NCBI GenBank assembly: GCA_045589595.1
Contig: JAZNPK010000028.1
Span: forward strand, 103,123-167,122
DNA length: 64,000 nt
Reading direction: 5' to 3'
Source: SIG77 sp045589595
GTDB taxonomy: Bacteria; Verrucomicrobiota; Lentisphaeria; Victivallales; UBA1829
Positions 1-8,771 of this stretch are shown in pieces (the first letter of the stretch is position 1; every line of letters begins with the position of its first letter). The notes under the pieces were generated by a model, which was not told where the DNA came from, made no database searches, and saw only the letters and a program-made list of their open reading frames with translations. The position numbers and the translations under genes are program-made.

Positions 1-1433
1 CGGGGGATGATGGTGACTTTATGCAGGGGCGTTCCGTGTTCGCAATGAATATTGACGAGCGCGTGACCGGCTTCATGGTAGGCGGTGAGTTTGCGTTCGT
101 GTTCCGGAATGCGGCGGCTCCGGCGTTCTCTGCCGAAACAGACTTTGTCCCGCGCTTCTTCCAGATCCGCCTGTGTCGCGGCTGTGCGGTCATTCCGGGC
201 GGCGAGAAGTGCCGCTTCATTGATCAGATTTGCCAGATCCGCACCACTGAAACCGGGGGTGCTGCGGGCGATGGCATCCAAATCGGCAGCGGGTTCCAGA
301 CGGATATTTTTCGCGTGAACGCCGAGGATCTGGCGTCTGCCGCGGATGTCCGGCAGGTCAATGACGATCTGTCTGTCAAACCGTCCGGGACGGAGCAGGG
401 CGGGGTCAAGCACATCCACGCGGTTGGTGGCAGCGAGTACGATCACGGCACCGTCCTGAGTTTCCAGTCCGTCCATTTCCACCAGCATGGCGTTGAGGGT
501 CTGTTCGCGTTCATCGTGTCCGCCGCCGATCCCGGAGAAACGGGAGCGACCGACCGCATCGATTTCGTCAATAAAAATCACGCTGGGTGCATTTTTGCGT
601 GCCTGATCAAACATATCACGGACGCGGCTCGCGCCCACGCCGACAAACATTTCCACGAAGTCGGAACCGCTGATGGAGAAGAACGGCACATTGGCTTCAC
701 CAGCCACGGCTTTTGCCATCAGAGTTTTACCGGTTCCCGGAGGTCCGGTGAGCAGGGCGCCTTTGGGGATCTTACCGCCCAGCAGTTTGTATTTCAGCGG
801 GTCTTTGAGATATTCAACGATCTCTTTCGTTTCCTCTTTCGCCTCATCGCACCCAGCCACATCATTGAACCGTGTTTTCAGTTCGTTGGGCGGGATCATG
901 CGGGCTTTGCTTTTGCCGAACTGCATCGCACTGCCGCCGCCGCCGCGCATCTGACGGGCAAAGATGAAGTAAAGGAAAAGAATAACGATAATGCCGATGG
1001 TCAGGTTCAGAAGCAGTCCCTTCCACCAGGAATCGTTCTGCTTGTAGGAAAGATCCGGAACACTGTTCTGGAGTTCCTTGATCAACTCATCTGTTGCGGG
1101 CAGATGGACGGTGTAGGGAACGAGGGTATTCTCTTTTTCGGTGAGCTGAATGGTCTTTTCTTTTTCTGCAACCTGTTTTACGGCATTGACTTTCGCCGCA
1201 TCAATTTTGCCTTCGATCAGAAAAAAGCGATCCGGCTCCGGCGTGATCACGGCAGATTGAACTGCTTTGATCCGGAGAAGTTCCGTAAATTCGCCCGGCG
1301 TCATTTCCCTGCTGTTTCCGGAATCTCCGCCGAACGCAAACAGTACAATACCTGCACCGAAAATGAACAACCATACAAGAAGCGCAACGGGAATACGTTT
1401 GCGCGGCTGTTTCTGCTGATTATCTTCGCTCAT
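1..1433 (-). CDS. ftsH: ATP-dependent zinc metalloprotease FtsH (C-terminal part beyond window)
   Basis: FtsH is a membrane-anchored AAA+ protease that degrades misfolded and regulatory membrane and cytosolic proteins. About 477 N-terminal residues are in the window, and the C-terminal end runs off the left edge. Visible in order are a first membrane segment (about residues 15-34), a periplasmic domain, a second membrane segment (about 134-156), Walker A GPPGTGKT (about 229-236), the FIDEIDAVGR Walker B region, the second region of homology (LDPALLRPGRFDRQ) and the zinc motif HEAGH (about 452-456). The start is the ATG whose complement lies at 1431-1433. It follows the FHA gene on the same strand after 24 bp, so the two are probably co-transcribed. 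Identity is certain; only the truncation by the window limits the call. Confidence 0.97.
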   Translation of the reverse strand, partial: MSEDNQQKQPRKRIPVALLVWLFIFGAGIVLFAFGGDSGNSREMTPGEFTELLRIKAVQSAVITPEPDRFFLIEGKIDAAKVNAVKQVAEKEKTIQLTEKENTLVPYTVHLPATDELIKELQNSVPDLSYKQNDSWWKGLLLNLTIGIIVILFLYFIFARQMRGGGGSAMQFGKSKARMIPPNELKTRFNDVAGCDEAKEETKEIVEYLKDPLKYKLLGGKIPKGALLTGPPGTGKTLMAKAVAGEANVPFFSISGSDFVEMFVGVGASRVRDMFDQARKNAPSVIFIDEIDAVGRSRFSGIGGGHDEREQTLNAMLVEMDGLETQDGAVIVLAATNRVDVLDPALLRPGRFDRQIVIDLPDIRGRRQILGVHAKNIRLEPAADLDAIARSTPGFSGADLANLINEAALLAARNDRTAATQADLEEARDKVCFGRERRSRRIPEHERKLTAYHEAGHALVNIHCEHGTPLHKVTIIP

Positions 1434-1457
1434 GGAACTGCAAATCCTGCAAAGAGA

Positions 1458-2072
1458 TTATTCTGCCTGAACCGCATTTGCTGCGTTTTCAACAGCTTCC
1501 GCAGCTGCTTCCGTGACGGCGCCCGCAGACGGAGCTTCATTTTCTCTGGAATCCATGACTTTGAGGAAGAGCATAACTGCCATACCGACAAGGAGGATCG
1601 ACAGAAGAACGATGATCATGATGAAGACCTTCTGGGATTTTTCCTGGGTCTTTTTGCGGGCGAAGGCGGCGGCATCGATCCGGTCGATGGTGCGGGTACC
1701 TTCGTTGGCGTTGATATTGATGTCCGTGGTCGTGCGCATGACCGTCGTCACGGATTTGTCATCACTGTCGAAAAGCATTTCGATCCCGCCCACCTGCAGC
1801 ACGTCGGTGTTCAGGAGTTCCTGTTCCACGCCGGGTTCGAGCTGGACGCTGTTGACGCGGGTCCCGTTTGTGGAGCCGTCATCTCTCACGAAGCAGGTGT
1901 TGTCTCTGCGGATCAGGGTGCAGTGATTGGTGCTGACCGTGGGGTCTTTGATACAGATGTCTCTTTCATCCACGCGACCGATGGTCACGATTTCATTGGT
2001 CAGTTCAAACGTTCTGCCTCTGAACTGTTCAGAGAGAATGATCAGTTTCGGTGTTCCGTCCATAGCTTCCAT
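1458..2072 (-). CDS. FHA-domain membrane protein
   Basis: The 204-residue protein starts with a forkhead-associated domain (about residues 8-105), a phosphothreonine-peptide binding fold. The diagnostic residues are visible: G32-R33, S47 with H50, and the STNGT turn at 67-71. A linker follows, then one hydrophobic segment (about 149-171) and a short Ala/Glu-rich tail. It is thus probably a cytoplasmic FHA domain held to the inner membrane by a C-terminal anchor. ATG at 2072 and ATG at 2063 are both possible starts. Position directly upstream of ftsH suggests a role in quality control or in recruiting phosphorylated partners to the membrane; that is inference. No Ser/Thr kinase gene is visible in the window. 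Confidence 0.85.
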   Translation of the reverse strand: MEAMDGTPKLIILSEQFRGRTFELTNEIVTIGRVDERDICIKDPTVSTNHCTLIRRDNTCFVRDDGSTNGTRVNSVQLEPGVEQELLNTDVLQVGGIEMLFDSDDKSVTTVMRTTTDININANEGTRTIDRIDAAAFARKKTQEKSQKVFIMIIVLLSILLVGMAVMLFLKVMDSRENEAPSAGAVTEAAAEAVENAANAVQAE

Positions 2073-2239
2073 AGTTTTGCTTTCCTTGGCTTATGTTGAA
2101 TTTTATGTCTTTCAAAAATCAGAGCGCCGCGGCATACGCGACATATAATTATTCATTAATATATCACGATTTCTCAATTTATAAAGGTGCAACTGAAAGA
2201 AAAAAAGAAATTTTTTCTCTGACTTTTTTCAAATCGGTG

Positions 2240-2268
2240 TGGAAATCCTGCTGTTTGTGCTGTATATT
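2240..2268 (+). promoter_or_regulatory. putative promoter of tig-clpP-clpX
   Basis: TGGAAA (2240-2245), 17 bp spacer, TATATT (2263-2268), 67 bp before the tig start codon. It resembles the TTGAAA/TATATT promoters seen elsewhere in the window. The surrounding 2073-2335 spacer is AT-rich and separates divergent operons; a promoter for the FHA-ftsH unit must also lie there, but I cannot single it out. Confidence 0.5.
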
Positions 2269-2335
2269 ATGCATTCAGTCTGTATTTTTTTGCAGTTTGC
2301 ACATATTCAACAATTAAATAGAAAGAGAACAGAAC

Positions 2336-3652
2336 ATGGCCGAAGAACTGAAAGATGCTGTGACACTCGTCTGCAGCGAAGTCGCACCCTGCGAACAGAA
2401 AATCGAATTCACCGTTACCGCTGAAGGCGTCAGTGCAGTTTTCAAAAAAGCTGCCAAGACCGCTCAGAAACATGCCAATATCCCCGGCTTCCGCGTCGGC
2501 AAAGCTCCGCTGGATATGGTGGCAAAGCGTTATGCCTCCTACATCGCAGAAGATGCGGAAAAAGAACTTCAGGGCATTGCTTTTGAAAAACTTTCCGCCA
2601 ACGAAGATGACAAACTGGATATTGTTGCGTTCGGCAGCCTTGATGCTTCTGAAAAGCCCGAAAACGGCAAAGAATATAAATTCGCCATCCAGGTGGAAAC
2701 GGCTCCTGAATTTGAACTGCCGGACTACAAAGCGTTCCAGTACGAATCCACCACGGAAGAAACGGTCGATGCCCGCGTTGCATCCCGTCTGGAATACCTG
2801 AAAGGTCTCTATTCCGACTACGCCACCATCACCGGTGCGGCTCAGAAGGGCGACATGATGAAGGTTTCCTACTCCAGCGATCTGGAACTGGCTGAAGATG
2901 CTTCCGCTTCTCTCCAGCGTGCTGCCAAAGCCGATGATTCCTGGATCTGGCTCAACGAACCCGAACAGTTCCCCGGCATCATCGCAGCTCTTGAAGGCAA
3001 AGAGATCGGTGTGGAAGTTCCTGTTGCTGTTGCATTCCCCGCCGACTGGCGTGAAGCCGCTCTGCAGGACAAGACGGTGAACTACACCTTCAAGATCCAT
3101 GAGATCCAGCGCAAGAGCCCCATCGAATCCGATGAAGCTCTGGCAGAAAAACTCCGCGCTGAATCTGTTGAAAAGATGATGGAAGACATCAAGTCCGGCG
3201 CTGAAAAAGAACTGGAATACGAACAGAAGGAAGCCAAAAAACAGCAGGCTCTGGAACAGCTCCTCCCCGCGATCGAAGCCGTGGAACTGCCCAAAGGTCT
3301 CCTCGCCAATACCGTCCAGCGTGAATTCCAGCGCATTGCGGAACGCCTTGTCCGCAGCGAACAGGATGTGGAAACATTCAAAGCCGACCGCGAAAAACAC
3401 ATGGAAGAAGCTCAGGCTGAAGCGGATAAATATCTGCGCAAGTTCTTCATTCTCCGCAAGGTTGCCAATGTGGAAAAGATCTTTGTGTCCGAAGAGGAAG
3501 TGGATGCCCAGATCAAGGGTATGTGTGCTTACATGGGCTATAAAGAAGCGGATGTTCGCAAAATGCTCAGCCGTAACGGCGGCACCGCTGAACTGCAGTC
3601 CGATATCCTGATGAACAAGGCTCTGGAAGCAGTTGTCAACGCCGCTGAATAA
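2336..3652 (+). CDS. tig: trigger factor, ribosome-associated chaperone
   Basis: Trigger factor binds the ribosome at the peptide exit and shields nascent chains. The 438-residue length is typical. The N-terminal ribosome-binding domain carries the GFRVGKAP signature (residues 51-58). A middle FKBP-like domain (about 155-260) begins around the QKGDMMKVSY segment and includes FPGIIAALEG. A long, highly charged C-terminal helical region (about 260-430) forms the substrate cradle. It is the first gene of a tig-clpP-clpX operon, the classic arrangement, with 30 bp to clpP. Codon choice is biased toward frequent codons, as expected for an abundant protein. Confidence 0.96.
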   Translation: MAEELKDAVTLVCSEVAPCEQKIEFTVTAEGVSAVFKKAAKTAQKHANIPGFRVGKAPLDMVAKRYASYIAEDAEKELQGIAFEKLSANEDDKLDIVAFGSLDASEKPENGKEYKFAIQVETAPEFELPDYKAFQYESTTEETVDARVASRLEYLKGLYSDYATITGAAQKGDMMKVSYSSDLELAEDASASLQRAAKADDSWIWLNEPEQFPGIIAALEGKEIGVEVPVAVAFPADWREAALQDKTVNYTFKIHEIQRKSPIESDEALAEKLRAESVEKMMEDIKSGAEKELEYEQKEAKKQQALEQLLPAIEAVELPKGLLANTVQREFQRIAERLVRSEQDVETFKADREKHMEEAQAEADKYLRKFFILRKVANVEKIFVSEEEVDAQIKGMCAYMGYKEADVRKMLSRNGGTAELQSDILMNKALEAVVNAAE

Positions 3653-3682
3653 TTTTACAGACACGAAAGAGGAGAGATCATT

Positions 3683-4291
3683 ATGACAGTGAAAGCAGGC
3701 AGTTATTTTGTCCCGACAGTTGTTGAACAGGTTGCAGGCGGCGAACGCGGCTACGACATCTATTCCCGTTTGCTGAAGGACCGCATCATCCTTCTCGGTA
3801 CTGAGATCGATGACAGCGTTGCCAACCTGATCGTTGCGGAACTGCTGTTTCTTCAGTCTGAAGATCCGAAAAAGGATATTGATCTCTACATCAATTCCCC
3901 CGGCGGTTCCGTGACGGACGGGCTTGCCATCTATGATACGATCCAGATGCTTTCCTGCGATGTCCGCACCTATTGCGTGGGACAGGCGGCAAGTATGGGC
4001 GCAGTTCTTCTCTGCGCCGGAGCAAAGGGCAAACGTTTTGCGCTGCCCAATTCCCGTATCATGATCCATCAGCCCTGGGGCGGTGCCAAGGGAACGGCTG
4101 CCGATATCGACATTCAGGCAAAAGAGATCATCAAGATGCGCACCCAGCTGAACGGGATCATTGCGCGTCATTCCGGACAGACGATCCAGAAGATCGCCCG
4201 CGATACGGAACGGGATTTCTTCATGTCTGCTGCAGATGCCGCAAAATACGGTATCGTTGACAATGTTCTCGAACCCCGTGAGCGGAACTGA
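3683..4291 (+). CDS. clpP: ATP-dependent Clp protease proteolytic subunit
   Basis: ClpP is the barrel-shaped serine peptidase that works with ClpX (and ClpA/C). The catalytic triad is visible: Ser104 in GQAASMGAVLL, His129 in RIMIHQP, and Asp178 in the DTERDFFMS segment. The INSPGGSV turn at 70-77 is also typical. Length is 202 residues, with only a short propeptide if any. A good Shine-Dalgarno (agaggaga) lies ahead of the ATG at 3683. clpX begins 8 bp after the stop, so the two are translated from one message. Confidence 0.97.
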   Translation: MTVKAGSYFVPTVVEQVAGGERGYDIYSRLLKDRIILLGTEIDDSVANLIVAELLFLQSEDPKKDIDLYINSPGGSVTDGLAIYDTIQMLSCDVRTYCVGQAASMGAVLLCAGAKGKRFALPNSRIMIHQPWGGAKGTAADIDIQAKEIIKMRTQLNGIIARHSGQTIQKIARDTERDFFMSAADAAKYGIVDNVLEPRERN

Positions 4292-4299
4292 GGCTGAAC

Positions 4300-5595
4300 A
4301 TGGCTGATGATAAGAAAGACTGCTGCTCGTTTTGCGGTCGCCCGTCCAAAGTCACCGGACCGATGGTGACCGGACCCGGCGGCGCAAACATCTGCAAGGA
4401 TTGCGTCACGATCTGCGAAGATATGCTTTCCGGCGGCAAAAGCAGAAATGCCGGAGCGCAACAGAAAAATGCCGTGTCGGATTTTGTCCGCAGTTTGAAT
4501 GTGCCGAAGCCTGCCGAGATCAAAGCTGAACTTGATAAGTTCGTGATCGGTCAGGAAGCGACAAAGAAAACTCTTGCGGTCGCCGTTTACAATCATTACA
4601 AACGGCTGCAGTCGCAGGTGAACGATCAGGATGCGGATGCCGGAGTGGAGATCGAAAAGAGCAATGTGCTGCTCATCGGTCCCACCGGTTCCGGTAAGAC
4701 ACTCATCGCGCGGACACTGGCAAAAATGCTTAATGTCCCGTTCTGTATCACCGATGCAACCACCCTGACCGAAGCCGGTTACGTGGGCGAAGACGTGGAA
4801 AATATCATTCTCCGTCTCGTTCAGGCGGCGGATTATGATGTGGAAAAAGCCCAGCTCGGCATCATCTATGTGGATGAGATCGACAAGATCGCCAAGAAGG
4901 GCGAAAATATGTCCATCACCCGTGACGTTTCCGGGGAAGGCGTGCAGCAGTCCCTGCTGAAAATTCTGGAAGGGACCATTTCCAATGTTCCCCCGAAGGG
5001 CGGCAGAAAACATCCCCAGCAGGAATATCTCCACGTGGATACAACGAATATCCTCTTTATCTGCGGCGGCGCATTTGTCGGTCTGGATAAGATCGTACAA
5101 CGGCGTGTGGGACATCATGTTCTCGGTTTTGCCACGCCGGAAGAAGCGGCAGACCGTCAGCGCAAATGGGAGGAAGAGGAAAAAGAAGCCGCAAAAGCCA
5201 TGCCTTCCACTGAACCGGAAGACTTGGTCCGTTTCGGTCTGATCCCGGAATTCATCGGTCGTCTGCCCGTCGTAACGGCGCTGGAACCACTCTCCAAAGA
5301 AGATCTGCTCAAGATCCTGGTGGAACCGAAAAATGCTGTTACCCGCCAGTATGCCAAACTGCTGGCAATGGAAAATGTGAAGCTCACATTCCGCGATGAT
5401 GCACTGGAACGGCTCGCTGAACTGGCATACCGGAAAGGGACCGGTGCACGCGGTCTGCGTTCCCTCATCGAAAATGTGATGGTCGATATTATGTTCAATG
5501 TGCCGTCCGCTGATGGCGTTTTGGAATGTATCATCACTGCCGATACCGTGAACGGCGGAGAACCTCAACTCGTCCGGGCAAAGAAGAAAAAATAA
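4300..5595 (+). CDS. clpX: ATP-dependent Clp protease ATP-binding subunit ClpX
   Basis: ClpX unfolds tagged substrates and feeds them to ClpP. The N-terminal zinc-binding domain has C9-x2-C12 and C32-x2-C35. Then come Walker A GPTGSGKT (127-134), the GYVGEDVE pore loop (about 160-167), Walker B IIYVDEID (188-195), the RKH loop, and the ClpP-contacting loop (here VLGFAT) followed by LIPEFIGRLP. Length is 431 residues, as usual. It is the third gene of the tig-clpP-clpX operon; its stop TAA overlaps the ATG of the next small membrane-protein gene by one base. Confidence 0.97.
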   Translation: MADDKKDCCSFCGRPSKVTGPMVTGPGGANICKDCVTICEDMLSGGKSRNAGAQQKNAVSDFVRSLNVPKPAEIKAELDKFVIGQEATKKTLAVAVYNHYKRLQSQVNDQDADAGVEIEKSNVLLIGPTGSGKTLIARTLAKMLNVPFCITDATTLTEAGYVGEDVENIILRLVQAADYDVEKAQLGIIYVDEIDKIAKKGENMSITRDVSGEGVQQSLLKILEGTISNVPPKGGRKHPQQEYLHVDTTNILFICGGAFVGLDKIVQRRVGHHVLGFATPEEAADRQRKWEEEEKEAAKAMPSTEPEDLVRFGLIPEFIGRLPVVTALEPLSKEDLLKILVEPKNAVTRQYAKLLAMENVKLTFRDDALERLAELAYRKGTGARGLRSLIENVMVDIMFNVPSADGVLECIITADTVNGGEPQLVRAKKKK

Positions 5596-6005
5596 TGTCT
5601 GCTCTGATCCTGTTCTGGCTGCTCTTCTGCGTACTCGTTCCCGGTATGCTCTGCCGCTTGATGGTGAAAAAGCCCCTCTGGTTCGCAACGGTACGGCAGA
5701 AATTGCTGTTCGTCCTGATCTACAGCGCACTTTCCTGGCTCCTTACCAACGGACTCTGGTTTATCCCGTATCAGCTCGGATGGCTTGAGATCCGCGGTCC
5801 CGAAGCCGGTATGGCTGTCACAAGCGGTTGGCTCTATCTCTGGATCACATCCCTGCCGATGCTCCTGATCTTTACCGCTTACCGCCGTATCGCAGCTGTC
5901 ATGGCGGAAAAGAAACAGACCGATAATATTCCAGCCGTCCGCGTCGCCGCTGTATGCCTGTTTCTCCTGATCTTCGTCTGCCTGTATTTCAGTCTGGCAG
6001 ATTGA
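5595..6005 (+). CDS. small polytopic membrane protein of unknown function
   Basis: This is a 136-residue protein with roughly four hydrophobic segments (about 2-22, 37-57, 78-100 and 116-134) and no motif I recognise. The start is taken as the ATG at 5595, which overlaps the clpX stop (TAATG); a longer reading frame upstream lies inside clpX and is unlikely. Translational coupling to clpX suggests it belongs to the proteostasis operon, but nothing in the sequence says what it does. The gene is followed at once by a large palindromic element. Confidence 0.7.
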   Translation: MSALILFWLLFCVLVPGMLCRLMVKKPLWFATVRQKLLFVLIYSALSWLLTNGLWFIPYQLGWLEIRGPEAGMAVTSGWLYLWITSLPMLLIFTAYRRIAAVMAEKKQTDNIPAVRVAAVCLFLLIFVCLYFSLAD

Positions 6006-6007
6006 GG

Positions 6008-6160
6008 AAAAACGGGGCGCGGCACACCGGAACACAGTTCCGGCTGATCCCACACTGAACACAAAAAAACGCTCCATCCGGTTCGCCGGATGGAGCGTTT
6101 CTCATTTTTGTGTCCGGGTGGGATCAGGGCGGCGGAGCCGCCGTGCCGCGCCCCGTTTTT
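6008..6160. repeat. large four-way-junction palindrome (element 1) with bidirectional terminator core
   Basis: The element fills the whole gap between convergent genes. Outer stem: 6008-6025 with 6143-6160, 18 perfect pairs, ending in a T-run that enters the stop codon of the opposing gene. Inside, a left hairpin (6028-6033 with 6038-6043), a long central arm (6044-6053 with 6118-6127, then an ACACAAAAAAAC tract at 6059-6070 facing TTTTTGTGT, then 6067-6080 with 6087-6100, loop gttcgc) and a right hairpin (6128-6133 with 6137-6142, loop gga). The same fold forms from either strand. Two more elements of this plan are at 19990-20126 and 46395-46533. Bidirectional transcription termination is the simplest role. 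Confidence 0.85.
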
Positions 6161-7468
6161 TTACAGTTCGATGCCGTCGTTGATGAGGGCCTGCTGGACT
6201 TTCTTGATATCCACATCCCGTTCAGAGACGCCGTCTTTGACAGCGATCGCTGCAGCTGTTCCGCATCCCTGACCGATACCGGTGCAGACGGACATGATAC
6301 GGAAGTTGGAGTGTGCCTTGTGGGTACCGCAGATACATCTGCCGGCAAGGAGAAGACCTTCGATCTTTTCGGGGACACATGCGCGGTAGGGAACGGTGTA
6401 AGGTCCTTTGGAGTGGAAGTGCTGCTGGGCACCGTTTTTGTCCAGACCGGCGCCTTCGATGTTGTGGATATCGAAGTTGAAGGAGGACTTTGTTGCGATC
6501 CAGTCATCGAAGACGCGGCCGGCAACGATATCTTCCGCGGTGACGCAGTAGAGACCTTTCACGTGGCGAGTTTCGCGGACGCCCACATAACTTGCGGCGG
6601 AGATCACATAGCAGTGTTCGTAACCGGGCGCATATTCCCGGAGGAACTTGACGATCTGGGGGATCTGTTTCTGACAGGTGATTTCCGCTTCCGTCAGGGA
6701 GCGGGCATCGGTGCCGTCGATATTGATCACGTTGGTCATATTGACGACCACAACGCCGGGCATACTGGAGGCGTAGAGCAGAACGTGACCGGCGGGATGG
6801 GGCAGAATGGATTTGCCGAGAGACTGGATCTCGCCTTTGGGAACGTTCACATAGGATTCAAAGGAGCAGGGGAAGATGGCGTTTTCCATATCCACGTTCA
6901 TCAGTTTGAACATGAGGGTAACGGGCTGCATCTTGTTGTCTTCTTCTCTGCCGAGCTGGAATTCAGCGCCTGCGAGAGCGGCAACGTCGCCGTCTCCGGT
7001 ACAGTCGATCACCACTTTACATTCCACCAGTTCTCTGCCGGATTTGCTTTCGGTGATGACACCGGTGATGCGGTTGCCGTCTTTGCGGACCGCTGCGACC
7101 ATGGTATGGAGCTGGACAGTGACACCTGCTTCTTCCATCATTTCAAACAGCACGAGACGCTGTTTTTCGTGGTTGATGACGTTGGGAGGACTGATCTTTT
7201 CGTTTTCCCATGGATCGTTCATGCAGCGTTTCAGAAGTTCGCGGAGAATGGAACTGCCGGATGTGCCGCCCCAGTGGGACATCATTCCGGGGACCGCCAT
7301 ACCGCCCAGCTGGGCAGTCTGTTCCAGCAGAAGGGTCTTTGCTCCGTTGCGTGCCGCTGCGATCGCCGCGCCGATACCGGCAGGTCCGCCGCCAGCCACG
7401 ATCACATCATAACTTCCGACAACCGGGATCTGTTTCGCCGGTTCTTCATAAAATGCCTGTGCCATCAT
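6161..7468 (-). CDS. FAD-dependent oxidoreductase (PF12831-like)
   Basis: The 435-residue flavoprotein has the dinucleotide-binding motif AGGGPAGIGAAIAAARNG at residues 25-42, an acidic ribose-binding residue at LLLEQ, and the following LGGMAVPGM turn that binds FAD. The middle (VIDCTGDGDVAALAG) and the end (LLLAGRCICGTHKAHSNFR...GQGCGTAAA) match the FAD-dependent oxidoreductase family. Members of this family are common in polysaccharide-degrading PVC and Bacteroidetes genomes, and their substrates are mostly unknown. A GAGGTGA Shine-Dalgarno sits directly before ATGATG, so the start may be 7468 or 7465. The gene stands alone; the 148 bp upstream (7469-7616) is AT-rich. Confidence 0.85.
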   Translation of the reverse strand: MMAQAFYEEPAKQIPVVGSYDVIVAGGGPAGIGAAIAAARNGAKTLLLEQTAQLGGMAVPGMMSHWGGTSGSSILRELLKRCMNDPWENEKISPPNVINHEKQRLVLFEMMEEAGVTVQLHTMVAAVRKDGNRITGVITESKSGRELVECKVVIDCTGDGDVAALAGAEFQLGREEDNKMQPVTLMFKLMNVDMENAIFPCSFESYVNVPKGEIQSLGKSILPHPAGHVLLYASSMPGVVVVNMTNVINIDGTDARSLTEAEITCQKQIPQIVKFLREYAPGYEHCYVISAASYVGVRETRHVKGLYCVTAEDIVAGRVFDDWIATKSSFNFDIHNIEGAGLDKNGAQQHFHSKGPYTVPYRACVPEKIEGLLLAGRCICGTHKAHSNFRIMSVCTGIGQGCGTAAAIAVKDGVSERDVDIKKVQQALINDGIEL

Positions 7469-7556
7469 TCACCTCGTGTGTTGAAGGGGTTAAGGTTTAT
7501 CATTCTGTTAATCAATATACCTTGCTTTTCAGGTCTGTCCTTGAATTTTTTACAGG

Positions 7557-7592
7557 AAACATCTTGAAAAATTACGGTTTTGATGTTTTTTC
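7557..7592. terminator. weak hairpin between adh and FAD oxidoreductase genes
   Basis: AAACATC (7557-7563) can pair with GATGTTT (7582-7588), with an inner AAAA/TTTT pairing, and T-rich sequence on the plus side. Genes on both sides read on the minus strand, where the T-run is poor, so it may be only a weak terminator for the rnc-adh unit. Confidence 0.3.
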
Positions 7593-7616
7593 TTGTATTT
7601 TTTCAGCAGAACGGTC

Positions 7617-8771
7617 TTATTTTTTCAACTTTTGCAGCAAATCCAACACGTCTTCATCGCTCATGTGGCGGGGATTGGATTTCATGCTTGCACTGCGGCA
7701 GTTTTTCACGATGAAGGGGAAATGTTCGTCTGTCAGACCGTAATCCGCAAATGTGGCTAGGATGTTCAGGGCTTTTGCCAGCCGTTTGGATTCTTCCACG
7801 AATACGGCGGCGGCATCAGCAGGATCACCGCAGGATGCGGAGGGCGGCAGGAGATCCAGCGCGAAAGCCATATCCGCATAATCCCGCGCGGCGGCATCTG
7901 TATTGAATTCAAAAATGTAAGGCATCAGGACCGCGCACGCCACGCCGTGGGGAACATGGAGCAGCGACCCGACAGGATGCGCCAATCCGTGAACGGCACC
8001 CAGTCCGCAGGGTGCGAACGCCATTCCTGCGAGCATGGACCCTTCCGCCATGGCATTCCGGGCATCGTGATCTCCGCTGCAGGCGCGTTCCAGATTTTTG
8101 TCGATGAGCCGTAATGCTTTCAGCGCCAATGCTTTCGTGTAGGTTCCGGCGGCAGGATTGGTATAAGCTTCCGTTGCCTGGACAAATGCATCCAGACCGC
8201 TGGCGGCGGTGAGAACCGGCGGGCAGGAGTATGTCAGTTCCGGATCGACGATCGCGGCATCGGCAGTCATAAACGGACTGCGGAGCGATTTTTTGACTTG
8301 TGTCGCAGCATCAGTCAGTACGGAATTTTTTGTCATTTCCGCACCGGTCCCGGCAGTTGCGGGCAGGGCGGCAAAGAAGAGACCTTTTGCATCGATCGTC
8401 TTTTTGCCGGAAAAATAATCGCTGCACCATCCGTCAGCGGAAATGATGGCAGCTGCCGCCTTTGCTGTGTCGATGATACTGCCGCCGCCGATGGCGACCA
8501 CCGCCTGCGCCCGGAAGTCCCGTCCCGCCGCAATGACCCGGTCCACATCTTCCAGCGGCGGTTCCGGAGCGATGCCGGAAATGATCTGTACCGACCGGTC
8601 CGTCAGCGTGGCGGCGATCCTGTCCGTTGTTCCGTCTTTCAGCAGATGCGTGCCGGACACGATCAGGATGCGTTCTGCGGCGGCAGGCAGGACAGTGTTG
8701 AGTTCTTTGACGGCGCCGCATCCGAAACAGACGCGGGCAGGGAGGTTCAGCAGGTAGGATGATGTATTCAT
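7617..8771 (-). CDS. iron-containing alcohol dehydrogenase
   Basis: This is an NAD(P)-linked group III metal-dependent alcohol dehydrogenase, 384 residues. Seen: the nucleotide-binding GGGS at 95-98 followed by IIDTAKA, the GTGAEMT loop (141-147), and the histidines of HGLAHPVGSLLHVPHG (261-276). In the GLDAFVQATEAY segment (192-203), Asp194 is kept, but the usual third metal ligand His is Gln198. A Gln here occurs in a known subset of the family, so activity is not ruled out. The substrate cannot be told. It overlaps rnc by 4 bp (ATGA), so the two are translationally coupled although functionally unrelated. Confidence 0.88.
   Translation of the reverse strand: MNTSSYLLNLPARVCFGCGAVKELNTVLPAAAERILIVSGTHLLKDGTTDRIAATLTDRSVQIISGIAPEPPLEDVDRVIAAGRDFRAQAVVAIGGGSIIDTAKAAAAIISADGWCSDYFSGKKTIDAKGLFFAALPATAGTGAEMTKNSVLTDAATQVKKSLRSPFMTADAAIVDPELTYSCPPVLTAASGLDAFVQATEAYTNPAAGTYTKALALKALRLIDKNLERACSGDHDARNAMAEGSMLAGMAFAPCGLGAVHGLAHPVGSLLHVPHGVACAVLMPYIFEFNTDAAARDYADMAFALDLLPPSASCGDPADAAAVFVEESKRLAKALNILATFADYGLTDEHFPFIVKNCRSASMKSNPRHMSDEDVLDLLQKLKK

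Noticed and set aside
21..2099. Plus-strand open frame of 692 codons across ftsH and the FHA gene
   Set aside because: The minus strand encodes FtsH and an FHA protein with full motifs; the plus-strand frame spans both and their gap, which only a chance frame would do.
6008..6160. Palindromes as tRNA or rRNA-like genes
   Set aside because: The cloverleaf-like folds lack anticodon arm, T-loop and CCA features, and the outer stems are far longer than a tRNA acceptor stem.
6110..7567. Plus-strand open frame of 485 codons over the FAD oxidoreductase
   Set aside because: It starts inside palindrome element 1, has no motif and is opposite a clear flavoprotein gene.
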